64,000 bases of DNA from Orychophragmus violaceus (lineage: Eukaryota > Streptophyta > Magnoliopsida > Brassicales > Brassicaceae): assembly GCA_030180135.1 (NCBI GenBank), contig CM058230.1, positions 103,035,503 to 103,099,502 on the forward strand. Reading direction: 5' to 3'. Shown here in pieces: positions 20,734 through 32,937 of this stretch (position 1 is its first letter; every line of letters starts with the position of its first letter). A program made the position numbers and the translations under genes. A model generated the notes under the pieces. It was not told the DNA's origin. It saw only the letters and a program-made list of their open reading frames with translations, and made no database searches.

Positions 20734-21240
20734 TATTGGGCCAATATTTTAATAAACATGTGAATTTATAAAATAATGTATGAGTTGAAAAGAAATGAGC
20801 ACCATTAAATTGGTAAGCTTTTTTTGCTCTCCAAACTTAAGTGGAAATTTAATTTGTCCCACATTGAAAGCAAGAAAATTTTTGGAGTTTTTCTATCTCC
20901 TATATATAGAAACCCATCTCTTTCTCAAAAATATATCTTCATATATATATATATATATATTCTCAAGTCAAAATCCAGCAATCTCTCTCGTCTTCTTTTT
21001 TATCGTAAATCCGAGAGTATTCGTAGATTCTAAGTTCGCAGATTCTTTGATCGAGTGTCACAATATTAGTCTCAAAGTGGTTGTATCCTGGGATTCATTA
21101 TCTCACCAAACCGTTACACTGCGGGAGATATTTTGAATTAAGAAAAGAGATCATCTCGCCTCCGCTTAGTCGTTTTTCTTAATCGTGTTTTCCATCGGTT
21201 TTTCCAAACAGTTTTTGTCTCCGTATTTTTGCGGCCTACA
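20734..21240 (+). repeat. 5' LTR of the 20.7-kb Copia
   Basis: Contains a (TA)n run (20940-20960) and ends GCGGCCTACA. The first four bases have diverged from TGTA to TATT. Confidence 0.88.
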
Positions 21241-21546
21241 ATCTTAATTCAAAATAAATCCACTTCATTCTTATCGCTTGAATCGGATTCAGAAACTGTA
21301 GAAAAACTTTTTCATACGATTCTACAAAACGTTTTCAACCAGTGTTCGGCGAATTTTATACGCAATTTCGCTGATCATTTGTTAAATAAAACGATTTTTC
21401 ACAGATTTGATAAACGATTTCCGCGAAAGCCTTTTGGCGAGTTTGCGAAACGTTATATCATACGATCTAAACGATCAATAAGCGATCAATCGCTATTACA
21501 AGTCTGTTCCAAAAATTGACTTTGTTCTTCTGTTTTTTGGGAACAT

Positions 21547-22426
21547 ATGTCTCTTACCGGTGTAAACAACGTGATCCCACCTTGTAACCAAGAGAATGAT
21601 GCGACCAGTGAGTCGACACCCAACACACATGAGAATGGTCTACCACTCGCTGTCCCAACGGCAACAGTGCCTACCGCACTGATCGCTCCAGACAAGTTTG
21701 ATGGTTCCGACTTCAAACAATGGCAATCAAGGATGCATTTCTTCCTGAGCACCATGAATCTGGACAGGTATCTCATGGAGGTCAAACCAGCTTTGCCAGA
21801 TGGTAATACTGATAAGCATTCCCTCTTAAGTGTTGAGGCGTGGCTCAATGGGGATTTCCTGTGCAAAGGCTACATACAAAGCCGCCTGGTGAACGACTTG
21901 TACAAGGTCTACAACGAGATCCATTGTGGATGAAAAACCCATCATGGAGAAAGTGCATGAACTTTAGATGCTTTGCCAAGAGATAGCGGATGAAGGAATG
22001 AAGATCTTTGAAACATTCACAGTGAAATGTTTCGTCAAGAAGCTTCCACCCAGTTGGAAAGACTTCAAAAACTATCTTGATCACAAGCAAAAATCGCTGA
22101 CTTTGACAAATCTGATTTCCAGGCAGCAAAATGAGTCTTTGAAGCGCAAGAGCAAGAAAGAAATGTCCGCCAAGGCTGAAATGTCTCCTTCCCACAACGC
22201 CAACATGGCTGAGTACAAAGGAAAAGGCAAGGGCAAAGGGAAAATCATTCCGACCAAAGGTGCACCTAATAAGATGGCTCCTCAGTCATCCACTTCTTTT
22301 AAGAAGGATGGCCCCTCGGGCAAGTTTGTTGGGAAATGCACCTACTGCAACAAAAAGGGACACAAAGCTGCAGAATGTCACCGCAAAGCTAAGGATCTCA
22401 AAGCTCAAGTCAACTTGACTGAATAA
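21547..22426 (+). pseudogene. Copia gag, broken
   Basis: The N-terminal part begins with ATG at 21547 and carries FDGSDFKQWQSRMHFFLS, the gag domain start. It stops at 21931-21933. The second part (21968-22426) has LPPSWKDFKNYLDHK, a Lys/Gly-rich linker and the zinc knuckle CTYCNKKGHKAAEC near 22338-22379. The missing and out-of-frame middle and the stops show it cannot make a full capsid protein. Confidence 0.85.
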
Positions 22427-22429
22427 GAC

Positions 22430-25400
22430 TTGTGTGCGGTGGTCACTAAAGCAAACATGGCTGAAAAAATTGCGGATAATCCCAAAACGTGGTTGTATGA
22501 CACCGGTGCCACTACGCACATCTGCATTGACAGGGGCATGTTTTCCACATACCAGAAGAGCAAGAATGAAGCTCACCTTCTGATGGGAAATGTGTCACAC
22601 TCCAAGATTGAAGGTACTGGCAAGGTGGTCTTGAAGATGACTTCTGGAAAGGAAGTCACTCTAACCAACGTGAAGCATGTCCCAGACATGAGGAAGAACT
22701 TGATCTCTGGAACTCTTCTCAATAAGCATGGCTTCGCCATCAACTTTGAGTCTGACCAAGCTGATAATAAGGAAGAATGGGGTGTTTACTGGAAAGGGGT
22801 TTGTTAAGGATGGTCTTGTCAAAATGTGTGTGATGACAGTCCTCAAAAATGATGTAACCACTTCCAATGCAATTAATAAGAATCCAATTTCTTACTTGGT
22901 TGAGTCTTTTAATATTTGACATGAAAGATTATGACATGTGAATTAAAAATCTGTCCAAAGATTGATGAATTCGAATCTAATACCAAAATGCAAAATAAAC
23001 AAAGAAAAATGTGAGACATGTGTACAAGCAAAACTCACGAAACACCATCCCGTCGTGTTGAAAGAACAACCGAACCTCTAGGCTTAATGCACATAGATTT
23101 GTGCGACTTAAAGTTGGTACAAACTAGAGGAGGTAAAAAGTATTTTGTTACATTCATAGATGATTGTACAAAATACTGCTACGTATACTTGTTGCGTAGT
23201 AAATATGAAGTCTTGGAGAAATTCGAAGAATATAAACTCGAAGTTGAAAATCAACTCGGGAAAAATATAAAAATAGTTAGAAGTGATAGAGGAGGTGAAT
23301 ATGATGGACCATTTAATACGTTTTGTCAAGAAAAGGGCATTATACATCAAACTACTGCTCTCTATTCACCGGAATCTAATGGAGTTGCGGAGCGAAAGAA
23401 CCGAACTCTAAAAGAAATGATGAATGCATTGTTGCAGGAATCTGGGTTACCTCATAACCTGTGGAGGGAAGCGCTCCTTACCATAAACTATATCCTCAAC
23501 AATATACCTCACAAAATAACTGGCAAAACGCCATATGAACTTTGGAAAGGTAAAGTACCTTCGTACAAATATCTGAAAGTGTGGGGGTGCCTAGCAAAAG
23601 TCGCTATACCACCACCGAAAACAGTTGATTGTATCTTCATTGGATATGCACACAATAGTAGCGAGTATCGGTTTCTGGTTCACAAATCAGACATACCAGA
23701 TATCCATGTAAATACAATAATGGATTCAAGGAATGTGTCTTTCTTTGAACATATCTTTCCATGTAAAGATAAAAAAAAATGAAATCGTGAAGAGAAAGAT
23801 CCTAGCTCATCTACAAATGAGGCTAGTACTTCTGGAGGTCCATTAAATGAAGTGAACGAAGAAGTAGAACCTAGACGAAGCAAAAGAGCTCGTAAGGAAA
23901 AATCTTTCGGTCCTGACTTCATGATGGTCTTTATCCTAGAGAATGAACCAAGAACATACACAGAAGCCATGTCTACACCATACGCACCTTCTTGGAAGGC
24001 AGCTGTCAATAGTGAGATCGACTCCATTATGCAAAACCATACATGGGAAATCACCGATCTATCTGAAGGGTTTAAAGCACTAGGGTGTAAATGGATATTC
24101 AAAACAAAACTGAAAACAGATGGCTCAATTGATAAGTACAAGGCAATACTTGTGGTACAAGGATTCCGACAGAAAGAAGGTCTGGACTTCTTTGACACCT
24201 ATTCTCCTATAACGAGAATAACTTCAATCAGAATGCTGATTGAAATCGCAGCCTTAAGAAATCTGGAAATACATCAAATGAATGTTAAAACCGTTTTTCT
24301 AAATGGTGATTTAGAAGAGGAAATATATATGAAACAACATGAAGGATTTGTTGTCCCGGGGAAAGAACACAAAGTTTGTAAACTTGTGAAATCATTGTAT
24401 GGACTTAAGCAAGCTCCAAAACAATGGCATGAAAAATTTGACAACACAATGATGTCAAATGGATTCATCATAAATGAATGTGATAAATGCATCTACATAA
24501 AGAATACTCCAAGCGGGTATATTTTACTGTGCTTATATGTATATGACATGTTGATTATTGGCAGCAATAAAGACATGATCCAACAAACTAAGAACATGCT
24601 TAGTGGAAATTTTGACATGAAAGACATGGGTCTAGTAGATGTCATTCTAGGAATAAAAATCACAAGAACTTCAGATGGAATCATTCTGTCTCAAGATCAC
24701 TATGCTAAAAAGATACTTGAACGATTCAAAAACTACTCAAACGGCACGGAAAAAACTCCAGTTGATTCTCAACTTCACTTGACCAAAAATTCTGGTGAAG
24801 TTGTGTCATAAGTATAGTACGCACGTGTTATTGGGAGTCTTATGTACTTAACCAACTGTACTAGATCAGATTTGGCATATGCAGTAAACATACTAAGTCG
24901 CTACACAAGTAATCTAAGTCACAATCAGTGGAAAGCTATAACAAGAGTATTAAACTATTTAAGACATACGAAAAGTTATGGTCTCCACTACGGTAGAGAA
25001 CCCGCAATTTTGGAAGGATACAGTGACGCAAACTGGATATATGATTACAAGTGGATATATCTTTACCCTAGGAGGTAGAGCAGTATCATGGAAATCTTCC
25101 AAACAAACTCTACTGGCTAGATCAACCATGGAGTCTGAATTCATAGCACTAGACAAAGCTGCTGAAGAACTTGAATGGCTTCGGAATTTCCTGGAAGATA
25201 TTCCATTGTGGGAGAAACCAGTTTCAGCATTACGTGTACACTGCGATAGCTAATCAGCTATAACCCGAGCACTGAATAATCTCTATAATGGTAAATCAAG
25301 TCACATAAGAAGACGACATAAAACTATTAGACATTTGATCTCAAGTGGTTTAATCACAATAGATTATAGCAAATCGGCTGACAACCTAGCATATCCATTT

Positions 25401-25450
25401 ACTAAAGGTTTGTCACGAGGTCAAGTTGTAAAATCATCGAAGGGAATCGG
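22430..25450 (+). pseudogene. Copia protease, integrase, RT and RNase H, broken
   Basis: The protease motif LYDTGATTHI lies at 22493-22522. Integrase runs 23018-23782 with HIDLCDLK, SDRGGEYDG and SNGVAERKN supplying the D, D and E residues. RT begins near 23852 (WIFKTKLKTDGSIDKYKA). The catalytic box reads YVYD (24535-24546) instead of YVDD, losing one metal-binding Asp. RNase H pieces (LEGYSDANW near 25011, then STMESEFIAL near 25121) are split across frames. Stops fall at 22805, 23779 and 24809. Confidence 0.88.
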
Positions 25451-26035
25451 TTTAAAGCCTATAACTCAAGAGGAAGTTTGATGGAAACCCCACCCACGTG
25501 GCTGGAGATCCCAAGATGTCAGGTTCAAAGGGAAAACTACATCGAACATAATCTTATTAAGCATTGAAGACTTCTGGTATTTACTCAGTTCCCAAGATGA
25601 TAACAGTGCTAACATACATAAGATTTGTGTGTGTAAAAAAGTTAAGCATAGCTTTTAATGATAATTCCATAACTTTGATATATCAGTGGAGTATTAAAGA
25701 TACTTCTTAAAACAAATACTGCTGAAAATCACCTAGTGAGTATGAAATGAGGCCGTTTCTAGGAGAATAAAAAAACTAGGCTAAATTCTCCAAGTTCACT
25801 CATGACTAACCAGGCATGTTCAAGGCCAAAATGAACACAATAGAGAACTTAATTCTACGAGAAAATAAAACTGGGTTATACCTATTGTCTCGGTTTACAT
25901 AAAAATTCGGTAGGTTCAAGACATCATGTCCACCTCCTGGCCGAGTAAACCTGACAGATATTAACAATGAGTGGTTCAAAGCTGAAACATGCTAGTATCT
26001 CAAACACAGTGATTTTTTGCTTATACTTTCGGAAG

Positions 26036-26098
26036 TTTGTCTAGTCTAGTCGACTCATGTCTAGTCTAGTCGAGTCTGTCTAGTCAGTCTAGTCGTTC
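26036..26098 (+). repeat. CTAGT(C)-rich short tandem repeat
   Basis: GTCTAGTCTAGTCGA-type units repeat about seven to eight times with small variations, between the Copia coding remnants and its 3' LTR. Non-coding. Confidence 0.7.
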
Positions 26099-26120
26099 TA
26101 TGTTTAGAGTCATTTATATT

Positions 26121-26132
26121 CATGTGGGGGAT
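26121..26132 (+). promoter_or_regulatory. Polypurine tract of the 20.7-kb Copia
   Basis: CATGTGGGGGAT directly precedes the 3' LTR at 26133. Confidence 0.65.
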
Positions 26133-26649
26133 TGTAGGGCCAATATTTTAATAAACATGTGGGTTTATAAAATGTTTTATGAGTTGAAAAGAAATGGGCA
26201 TGAGCCAATAAAATTGGTTAAGCCTTTTTTGCTCTCCAAACTTAAGTGAGAACTTAATTTGTCCCACATTGGAAGCAAGAGAAGTTTTGGAGTTTTTATA
26301 TCTCCTATATATAGAAACCCATCTCTCTTTCTCAAAAATATATCTTCATATATATATATATATATATTTTCTCAACTCAAAATCCAGAAATCTCTCTCGT
26401 CTTCTTTCTTATCGTAAGTCCGAGAGTATTCGAAGATTTTAAGTTCACAGATTCTTTGATTGAGTGTCACGATCTTAGTCTCAAAGAGGTTGTATCCTGG
26501 GATTTATTATCTCATCAAACCGTTACACTGTGGGAGATATTTTGAATTAAGGAAAGAGATCATCTCGCCTCCGCTTAGTCGTTTTTCTTAATCGTGTTTT
26601 CCATCGGTTTTTCCAAAAAGTTTTTGTCTCCGTATTTTTGCGGCCTACA
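26133..26649 (+). repeat. 3' LTR of the 20.7-kb Copia
   Basis: Begins TGTAGGGCC and ends GGCCTACA. About 6% divergent from 20734-21240. Confidence 0.9.
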
Positions 26650-27416
26650 ATATTTGTATCCTTCAAGGTGGATATGTTATGGGACAACATATTTGTGGCG
26701 ATTGAGTTGTTTTCCTTGTGGTGCTTTACTCAGACATCCTCTTCTCCCTCTTCCATCTCTCTCGCCTTTCTGGTAGCTCGGGAATGATTCCCTAGGTCTA
26801 GCGATCTCTGCTCTTTTTCTCTCCTTTCGATCTAATGTTGGCATGATGGAAAGAGGAAATTGTGTTCTTTCCGGTGGAATTTCTCTACCTTGGGTTTGTG
26901 TCCTAGTTTTGGTGGGTGGTTTGCTACCTCATGTGTGTGTGGTTGTGTTCATGGCAGTGGTGTTGATGTGTGTGGCGCTCTTACCATCCTGTTTTAACCG
27001 ATTAACTAAGACTTTTAGAACTCCTAATTAAATGTTTTTGTAGTTTCAGTTTGACACATATCAAGCTCAACTTTGGGATTATTGGTTAATGTCAGTTGGA
27101 CTGTAATATAAAATAAAAAAAAATCAATGCATAAATAGTTTAAAAATATATATGTAATAAGTAATATGTATGTTTAATTTTGAATAGTGACACAGTAAAT
27201 ATATATTAACATGAGCCACAAAACTATATTTAGTGATCTAGAACAAGGATATAAAAAAAACAGTGCATGGAACTACGCGTAAGCCTAATTACTCTCTCAA
27301 ATATTTTTTCCGCTGTCGACCCTCTTCTTCACATCTCACCATGCCTCTCGACGTTCGGTTTCGTCTGGCATCGTGAGAAGGTGGCTCTTTGCAATCTTTC
27401 ATTCTCCAGTGGTCTC
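26650..27416 (+). other. Non-coding, retroposon-like host DNA
   Basis: GC-richer than typical intergenic DNA, with T- and G-rich composition on the plus strand and no domain-bearing frame. An A-rich stretch at about 27109-27125 may be a poly(A) end, after which a second block begins. The 27.4-kb Copia inserted at GTCTC (27412-27416), and the block continues after 32078. Confidence 0.35.
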
Positions 27417-27577
27417 TGCTAAGGAAAGGAAAGATCTGTGTTGTTCTTATTCAACGTTGGTACAATTGTATGTATACAGACTCTTGACAATCTAAGAGTA
27501 TCCGAACTATATGAATATCCTAAGGATATACTCTAACAACCTCAACAAGATATGATATGTACTTATCCAATCTAATA
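27417..27577 (-). repeat. 3' LTR (161 bp) of the minus-strand Copia
   Basis: One G/A difference from 31913-32073. On the element strand it begins TATTAGATTGG and ends CTTAGCA. Confidence 0.95.
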
Positions 27578-27596
27578 CTCCCCCTCAAGCTGGAGT
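27578..27596 (-). promoter_or_regulatory. Polypurine tract region
   Basis: On the element strand the sequence just before the 3' LTR is TTGAGGGGGAG, a canonical Copia polypurine tract. Confidence 0.8.
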
Positions 27597-30500
27597 GTGT
27601 AGATCACGAACACCCAGCTTGCCCAACAAATAGCGAAATTGATCACGACCCAAAGCTTTAGTGAAAATATCCGCGTTCTGCTCAGTAGTCTTCACATAAC
27701 GTGTTTCAATCACACCAGCTTGAACCGCATCGCGAACATAATGACAGTCGACTTCAATGTGTTTAGTACGCTCATGAAACACCGGATTGTTGGCAATGTG
27801 TATAGCTGCTTGATTGTCGCAATAAAATGGTACCGGTTTGCTGTACTGAATGCCGAGACTTCGAAGTAGCGCCAATGTCCATGTTAACTCCCGTTGTGTA
27901 TATGCCATAGCTCTATACTCTGCTTCGGACGAAGAGCATGAAACGGTGCGCTGCTTCTTTGTCTTCCAAGAAATAATAGCATCACCCAACATAATAGCAT
28001 ATCCCGTAAGCGACTTCCTGGTGACCGGACACGAAGCCCAGTCCGAGTCACAGTAGGCCGAGAGCGTGAGAGGGCAATGTGCCGGAAAGAAAACACCCTG
28101 TCCAGGTGATGTCTTAAGATATCTTACCACACGCAAGGCCGCCTCCCAGTGACGAACTCGTGGTGTCTGCATGAACTGAGCTAATATGTGTACCACATAA
28201 CTAAGTTCAGGCCGTGTTATGACAAGATACACCAGGCGACCAACGAGTCGGCGATACTGATGAGGATCCGAAAACAACTCGCCTTCATCCTTTGCCAACC
28301 CATGGTTTTGTTCGAGAGGTGTGTCCACAGGTTTCGCAGATGTCAAACCACACTCGCCAATAACATCCAGCGCATACTTGCGTTGGCAGATATACAATCC
28401 AGTCGAACCACGAGAAACTTCAACACCAAGGAAATACTTCAATGGACCAAGGTCTTTCATGTGAAAACAGTCGCTTAAGTACTGTTTAAACCGAGAGATC
28501 AATGAAGAATCATTACCGCCAATCACCAGATCATCAACATAAACCAGAATGTACATAACCGACTTCCCACGATGATATGTAAACAGTGAGTAATCGGAGT
28601 AGTTCTGAGCAAAACCAAACTTCAACAACGCAGTAGATAGTTTAGCAAACCAACAGCGAGGAGCTTGGCGAAGACCATATAAGGATTTCTTTAGTTTGCA
28701 AACCTGATTCTTGCGTGTAGAAGAGTAACCCGGAGGCAAACACATGTACACTTCGTCATGTAAATCACCATGAAGGAATGCGTTATGCACATCCATTTGG
28801 TGGAGCTCCCAATCTTTGGCTGCAGCTACTCGTAACAAGATACGCACCGTTGTCATTTTAACAACCGGAGCAAATGTTTCTTTGAAATCCATCCCCTCCT
28901 TCTGATTATTACCCATCGCCACCAACCTCGCCTTATATCTCTCAATTTGACCATCCGAAAGATATTTGATCTTGAAAACCCATTTTGAACCAATGGCATG
29001 TTTTCCAGGCGGAAGCGTTGTAATTTCCCATGTCTGATTAGCATCAAGCGCATCATACTCCTTAGTTATCGCTGTACGCCATCTGTGATCTTTGGACGCT
29101 TCTTTATAAGAAGTCGGCTCAGTATTCTCATTGATCGCAGCAAGAAAAGCCTGATGAACAGGAGAAAAACGATCACAAGATACATAGCTAGCGATGGGAT
29201 ATGATACCTGAGATGAAGACTTTGAAGACGATGCGAGTGAGTGACGGGGTGCAGTGATTTGTGTAGCTGAGTAAACTTCAAAATCTTTAAGCTTCACTGA
29301 CTGAGTTCGTTGACGTAAACCTCTGCCAAGATCGGAAGCAGGAATATCAGAAACATCAGAGACAGTTGTCGGTTGCTCAGAAATCTGATTAGTGGAAGAA
29401 ACTCCCCCTGACGAGCTAGGGTCTATAACCACAGTCGACGGAAGTGAAGGCTGTATATTGTCATCATCATCATCATCATCGAACACAGCAGGGTGAGGGT
29501 GAGTCACATCTTGAGAAACAGAGTTCTTAGTACTAGTGATGTCACAGTAAGGAAAGACATCCTCCTGAAACTTCACATCGCGGGACACGAATCGCTCTTC
29601 CTTAACCGGATCAAAGACGATCCATCCTTTCTTTCCAAACTCATACCCGAGAAACACACATCTAGTACTACGCTCACTGAACTTGTCTGTCGTACGCAAC
29701 ACCTTTCGAGCATAGCACAAGGATCCAAATACACGCAACTGAGAGTAATCAGGAAGCGTTAAATAGAGAAGCTCATAAGGTGATTTGCCGTCTAACATCA
29801 CCGAAGGAGTTCTATTGATAAGATATGTCGCTGTCATAATGGCCTCACCCCAAAACCGGGTAGGTAAATTTGCCTGAAACAACAATGAACGAGCAATGTT
29901 GAGGATATGACGATGTTTCCTTTCAACGCGTCCGTTTTGTTGCGGAGTCGCCACACATGACGTTTGATGTACAACTCCAAGCGACTGAAAAATACTCACG
30001 CATACAGAGAAACTCTGTACCATTGTCACTTCTTATCACTTTGATTTTGTGTTCAAATTGTCGTTCAACAAAGGAGATGAACCGCTTCAGAGCATTAGGA
30101 GCATCAGATTTTTCAAGCAATAAAATCGTCCAAACAGCTCTAGTATTATCATCGACTATCGTGAGAAAATATCTAGCACCACTCAAAGACTGTGTTCGAT
30201 AGGGTCCCCATAAATCAGTGTGAATCAAAGAGAAAGGAGCTTCAGCTTTATTAGAACTTTCAGAGAAAGAATCACGAAAATGTTTTGCCCGTAAACAAAT
30301 GTCACAAGACTGATCTAAAACACCAATACTTGAAGAAAAAGAACCAACACCAGAAAGAAAAGACAAGACCCTAGGTGACGGATGACCCAATCTTTGATGC
30401 CACAAGTCTCTACGCGAACACTTTGAAGCATGACCAGCTTGAATCACTGCACCCTTATAATGATATATCCCATCACAAGCTTCACCCGCACCAATCAAAG

Positions 30501-31848
30501 TCTTCGAACTGAGGTCCTGAATAAAACAAAATCTCCTTGTAAAAATCACACTTCCAGCAATATCAGAAAGTAATTGAGCAACAGATATCAAAGTCACTGT
30601 TAAACGAGGCGCCAAGAACACATTGAGCAAAATAAGCTTGCCGCCAAGGTTTAAAGTCCCTTGACTTGTAGCCCATGATAATTCCCCATTCGGTAAACGT
30701 ATCGCACATGGATCAATAGACTGGATATCGGTGAGAAGCAGAGCATCGCCAGTCATGTGATGCGACGCTCCAGAATCTATAATCACATCATATCGTCTAT
30801 TGTTCCCAAATAGAAGAAGTTTATCTTTCTTACCAGACTTTTGTTCGGATTTCTGTGCGTTCATGAATGTTGCTAAAGACGCCCATTGTTCCTGAGTGAA
30901 GTTCGGGATACCGGGAGCTGCTGCATCAGTTGATTGTGTGTGATTCACCCGAGCAACCGATCCACGACCCTTTCCTCGTCCCGTACCATCTGTACCTCGC
31001 CCACGGCCCTGAGATTTGTCGTTCCACCATTCAGGGAACCCATGAAGCTGAAAACATGTAGACACATCATGTCCTGTTTTGCCACAGTGAGTACACTTCG
31101 AACCTTTGTTGTTGGGTCGAATTGGAGCAGCCGAGAATCCAACTGCTGCCGGTGTCGGACGTGTTGCGTTGAGATGACGTTCTTCTTGAACAATCCTCGA
31201 ATACACCTTGTCCAGATTGAGATCCGACTCATTACTCAGGAGATTCGACCTTGTCGTCCCGAACCGTGTGCTATCCAAGCCCATCAAAAATTGATGGACG
31301 CGAATCTTCTCACACTGAGCCTGATACTTGACCATAGCTGTACACGCACCGTCACCACAGCAGCAAGCAAACCCATCTTCAACATCCGCAAGATCGTCCC
31401 AAAGAACTTTAAGCTTCCCAAAATAAGCTTCCACGGATTGACCATCTTGTTTGCAAGCCGCCAAATCTGATCGGAGCTGATGATCTCGGGTTCCATCACT
31501 CACCGAGAATCTGCGCTTCAAGCCATCCCACATCAGTTTCGCACTAGCCACGAGAGAGACCGACGAACGAAGATGCGGTTCAATACTGCTGTATATCCAG
31601 CCAATCACCATTGAATTCACCATGTCCCACTTCTCGGTCTCATCCGAGTCGTTTGACGGTCGTTTCAAGGATCCATCCAGAAAACCCACCTTCCTCTTTG
31701 TTCTGAGGGAGTTGAGCATCAGCTTAGCCCACCTTTCATAATTATCTCCGTTAAGGAGAATAGGTGTCTGAGCTTGTCCAGTATTATCCGATGCATGGAG
31801 ATAATACGGAGATTTAAGGGATTCACCAGTAGTACTTTCCGTCGCCAT
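27585..31848 (-). pseudogene. Copia gag-pol polyprotein with one frameshift
   Basis: The ATG is at 31848. Order on the minus strand: gag (LNGDNYERWAKLMLNSLR near the N-terminus), zinc knuckle CTHCGKTGHDVSTC, protease IIDSGASHHMTGD, GAG-pre-integrase WHQRLGHPSPR and CDICLRAKHF, and integrase with HTDLWGP, RSDNGTEF and QQNGRVERK. RT follows with WVFKIKYLSDGQIERYKARL and YVDDL, then RNase H with YCDSDW, SSSEAEYRA and YCDNQAA, ending at 27585. The first frame fails near 29990 in integrase, at a short T-run, and the rest continues in another frame from about 30029. A +1 slip in the run is the simplest cause. Catalytic residues otherwise look present. Confidence 0.93.
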
Positions 31849-31900
31849 TGAGAAGAGAGAAAAGAAAAACGAAAATTTTGAGATGAGATTTAATTTTCTC

Positions 31901-31912
31901 GCTCTGATACCA
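31901..31912 (-). promoter_or_regulatory. Primer binding site of the minus-strand Copia
   Basis: On the minus strand TGGTATCAGAGC abuts the 5' LTR, complementary to initiator Met-tRNA. Confidence 0.93.
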
Positions 31913-32073
31913 TGCTAAGGAAAGGAAAGATCTGTGTTGTTCTTATTCAACGTTGGTACAATTGTATATATACAGACTCTTGACAATCTAAGAGTATCCG
32001 AACTATATGAATATCCTAAGGATATACTCTAACAACCTCAACAAGATATGATATGTACTTATCCAATCTAATA
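31913..32073 (-). repeat. 5' LTR (161 bp) of the minus-strand Copia
   Basis: Partner of 27417-27577; GTCTC follows at 32074-32078. Confidence 0.95.
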
Positions 32074-32078
32074 GTCTC

Positions 32079-32932
32079 TTGTGTCTTGATCTGGTGACAT
32101 TTTAAGATCTGATTTAAGCATCTCCGATAGGTTCTGCGAGTGGCGTTGCACGGCGAGGTTTCGCGGGTTGATGTTTGGAAGTTTCGTTGGGTCTGGGTTT
32201 TTTGTTTAGGCAGCTCCTCCTCTAACATGATTTTCTCCTGAGGCTTGGGTTATTGCCTCCTTGGTTGGTTCAAGTAGCAGTTGTGGTTTCTCTATTTGGT
32301 ATAAGCGTGGCATGTGCGTCTTCTCCGTTAGAGTCTCAGTTGTACTTGTTCCAACCTCCTTTGGGGTTGGGATGGTGGACTTTGGTTGGTTCTTGTCCGC
32401 GTCTTTGCGGTGGTTGGGGTTGTGAGGACGGGTTCTGCCGCTTTGTGAGGTTTTGTAGGCCTTTCTTCCTCATTCGTCCTTGGTATGTGGCTAATCATCT
32501 TTGGTGTTTGCTGTTTCCCTTTGTCGTGTTGTAAGATGGGAGGCATAGGTAAAGACAAGGACTTTGGCTTCCACCGTTAGTGGATTTGGTAGATATGGTC
32601 ATGTATATGTGTGGCGGGTTCTCGGTTCTCCGTGGCGAGCCTTCAGCCGCTTTCACTTCAACCTCAATGCTATCCGGGGAAGTCTATCAAACAAAAATTG
32701 TTGCTTTAAGGATCTCATTTCGGGATCGAGAACAAGATTTGTCTTCTCTCGTTCTCCTCCCGACCCGACTCTTGTAACTTGAGTTACTTCCCATGTCGTC
32801 GGGGTGTAGGGGATTGAATTTTATTGTTTCCAAGTTAATCATCTTTGAAGGTCTCTTGTTCATGTTTATTTGCGAAGAAGTTGTAGGTGTAGTCTGGTCT
32901 GAGTATTGAGCTCTTCTCTTGGCTTAAAGTGA
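32079..32932 (+). other. Continuation of the retroposon-like host block
   Basis: GC-richer and non-coding. Short frames (32253-32534, 32564-32782) carry no recognisable domain. It joins 27416 across the Copia and continues at 34593 across the solo LTR. GTCGC at 32933-32937 is the duplicated target of that LTR. Confidence 0.35.
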
Positions 32933-32937
32933 GTCGC

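Larger units (their letters stand above)
20734..26649 (+). mobile_element. Older Ty1/copia retrotransposon (5.9 kb), inactive
   Basis: LTRs at 20734-21240 (507 bp) and 26133-26649 (517 bp) share TGTAGGGCC...GGCCTACA-type ends. They differ at about 6% of positions by eye plus indels, so this is the oldest of the complete Copia copies here. Flanking 5-mers are AGATT and ATATT, similar but not identical. Gag, protease, integrase, RT and RNase H fragments occur in copia order with several stops. No initiator Met-tRNA PBS is visible after the left LTR. Confidence 0.92.
27417..32073 (-). mobile_element. Young, nearly complete Ty1/copia retrotransposon (4.66 kb)
   Basis: Both LTRs are 161 bp (27417-27577 and 31913-32073) and differ at a single base. 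The direct repeat GTCTC flanks the element (27412-27416 and 32074-32078). The PBS and a G-rich polypurine tract are in place. One polyprotein frame covers gag to RNase H except for a frameshift near 29985-30000. LTR near-identity makes this the youngest insertion in the window. Confidence 0.96.

Noticed and set aside
27639..31470. Plus-strand frames over the minus-strand Copia
   Set aside because: They are reverse-strand shadows of gag-pol; the minus strand has all catalytic motifs.
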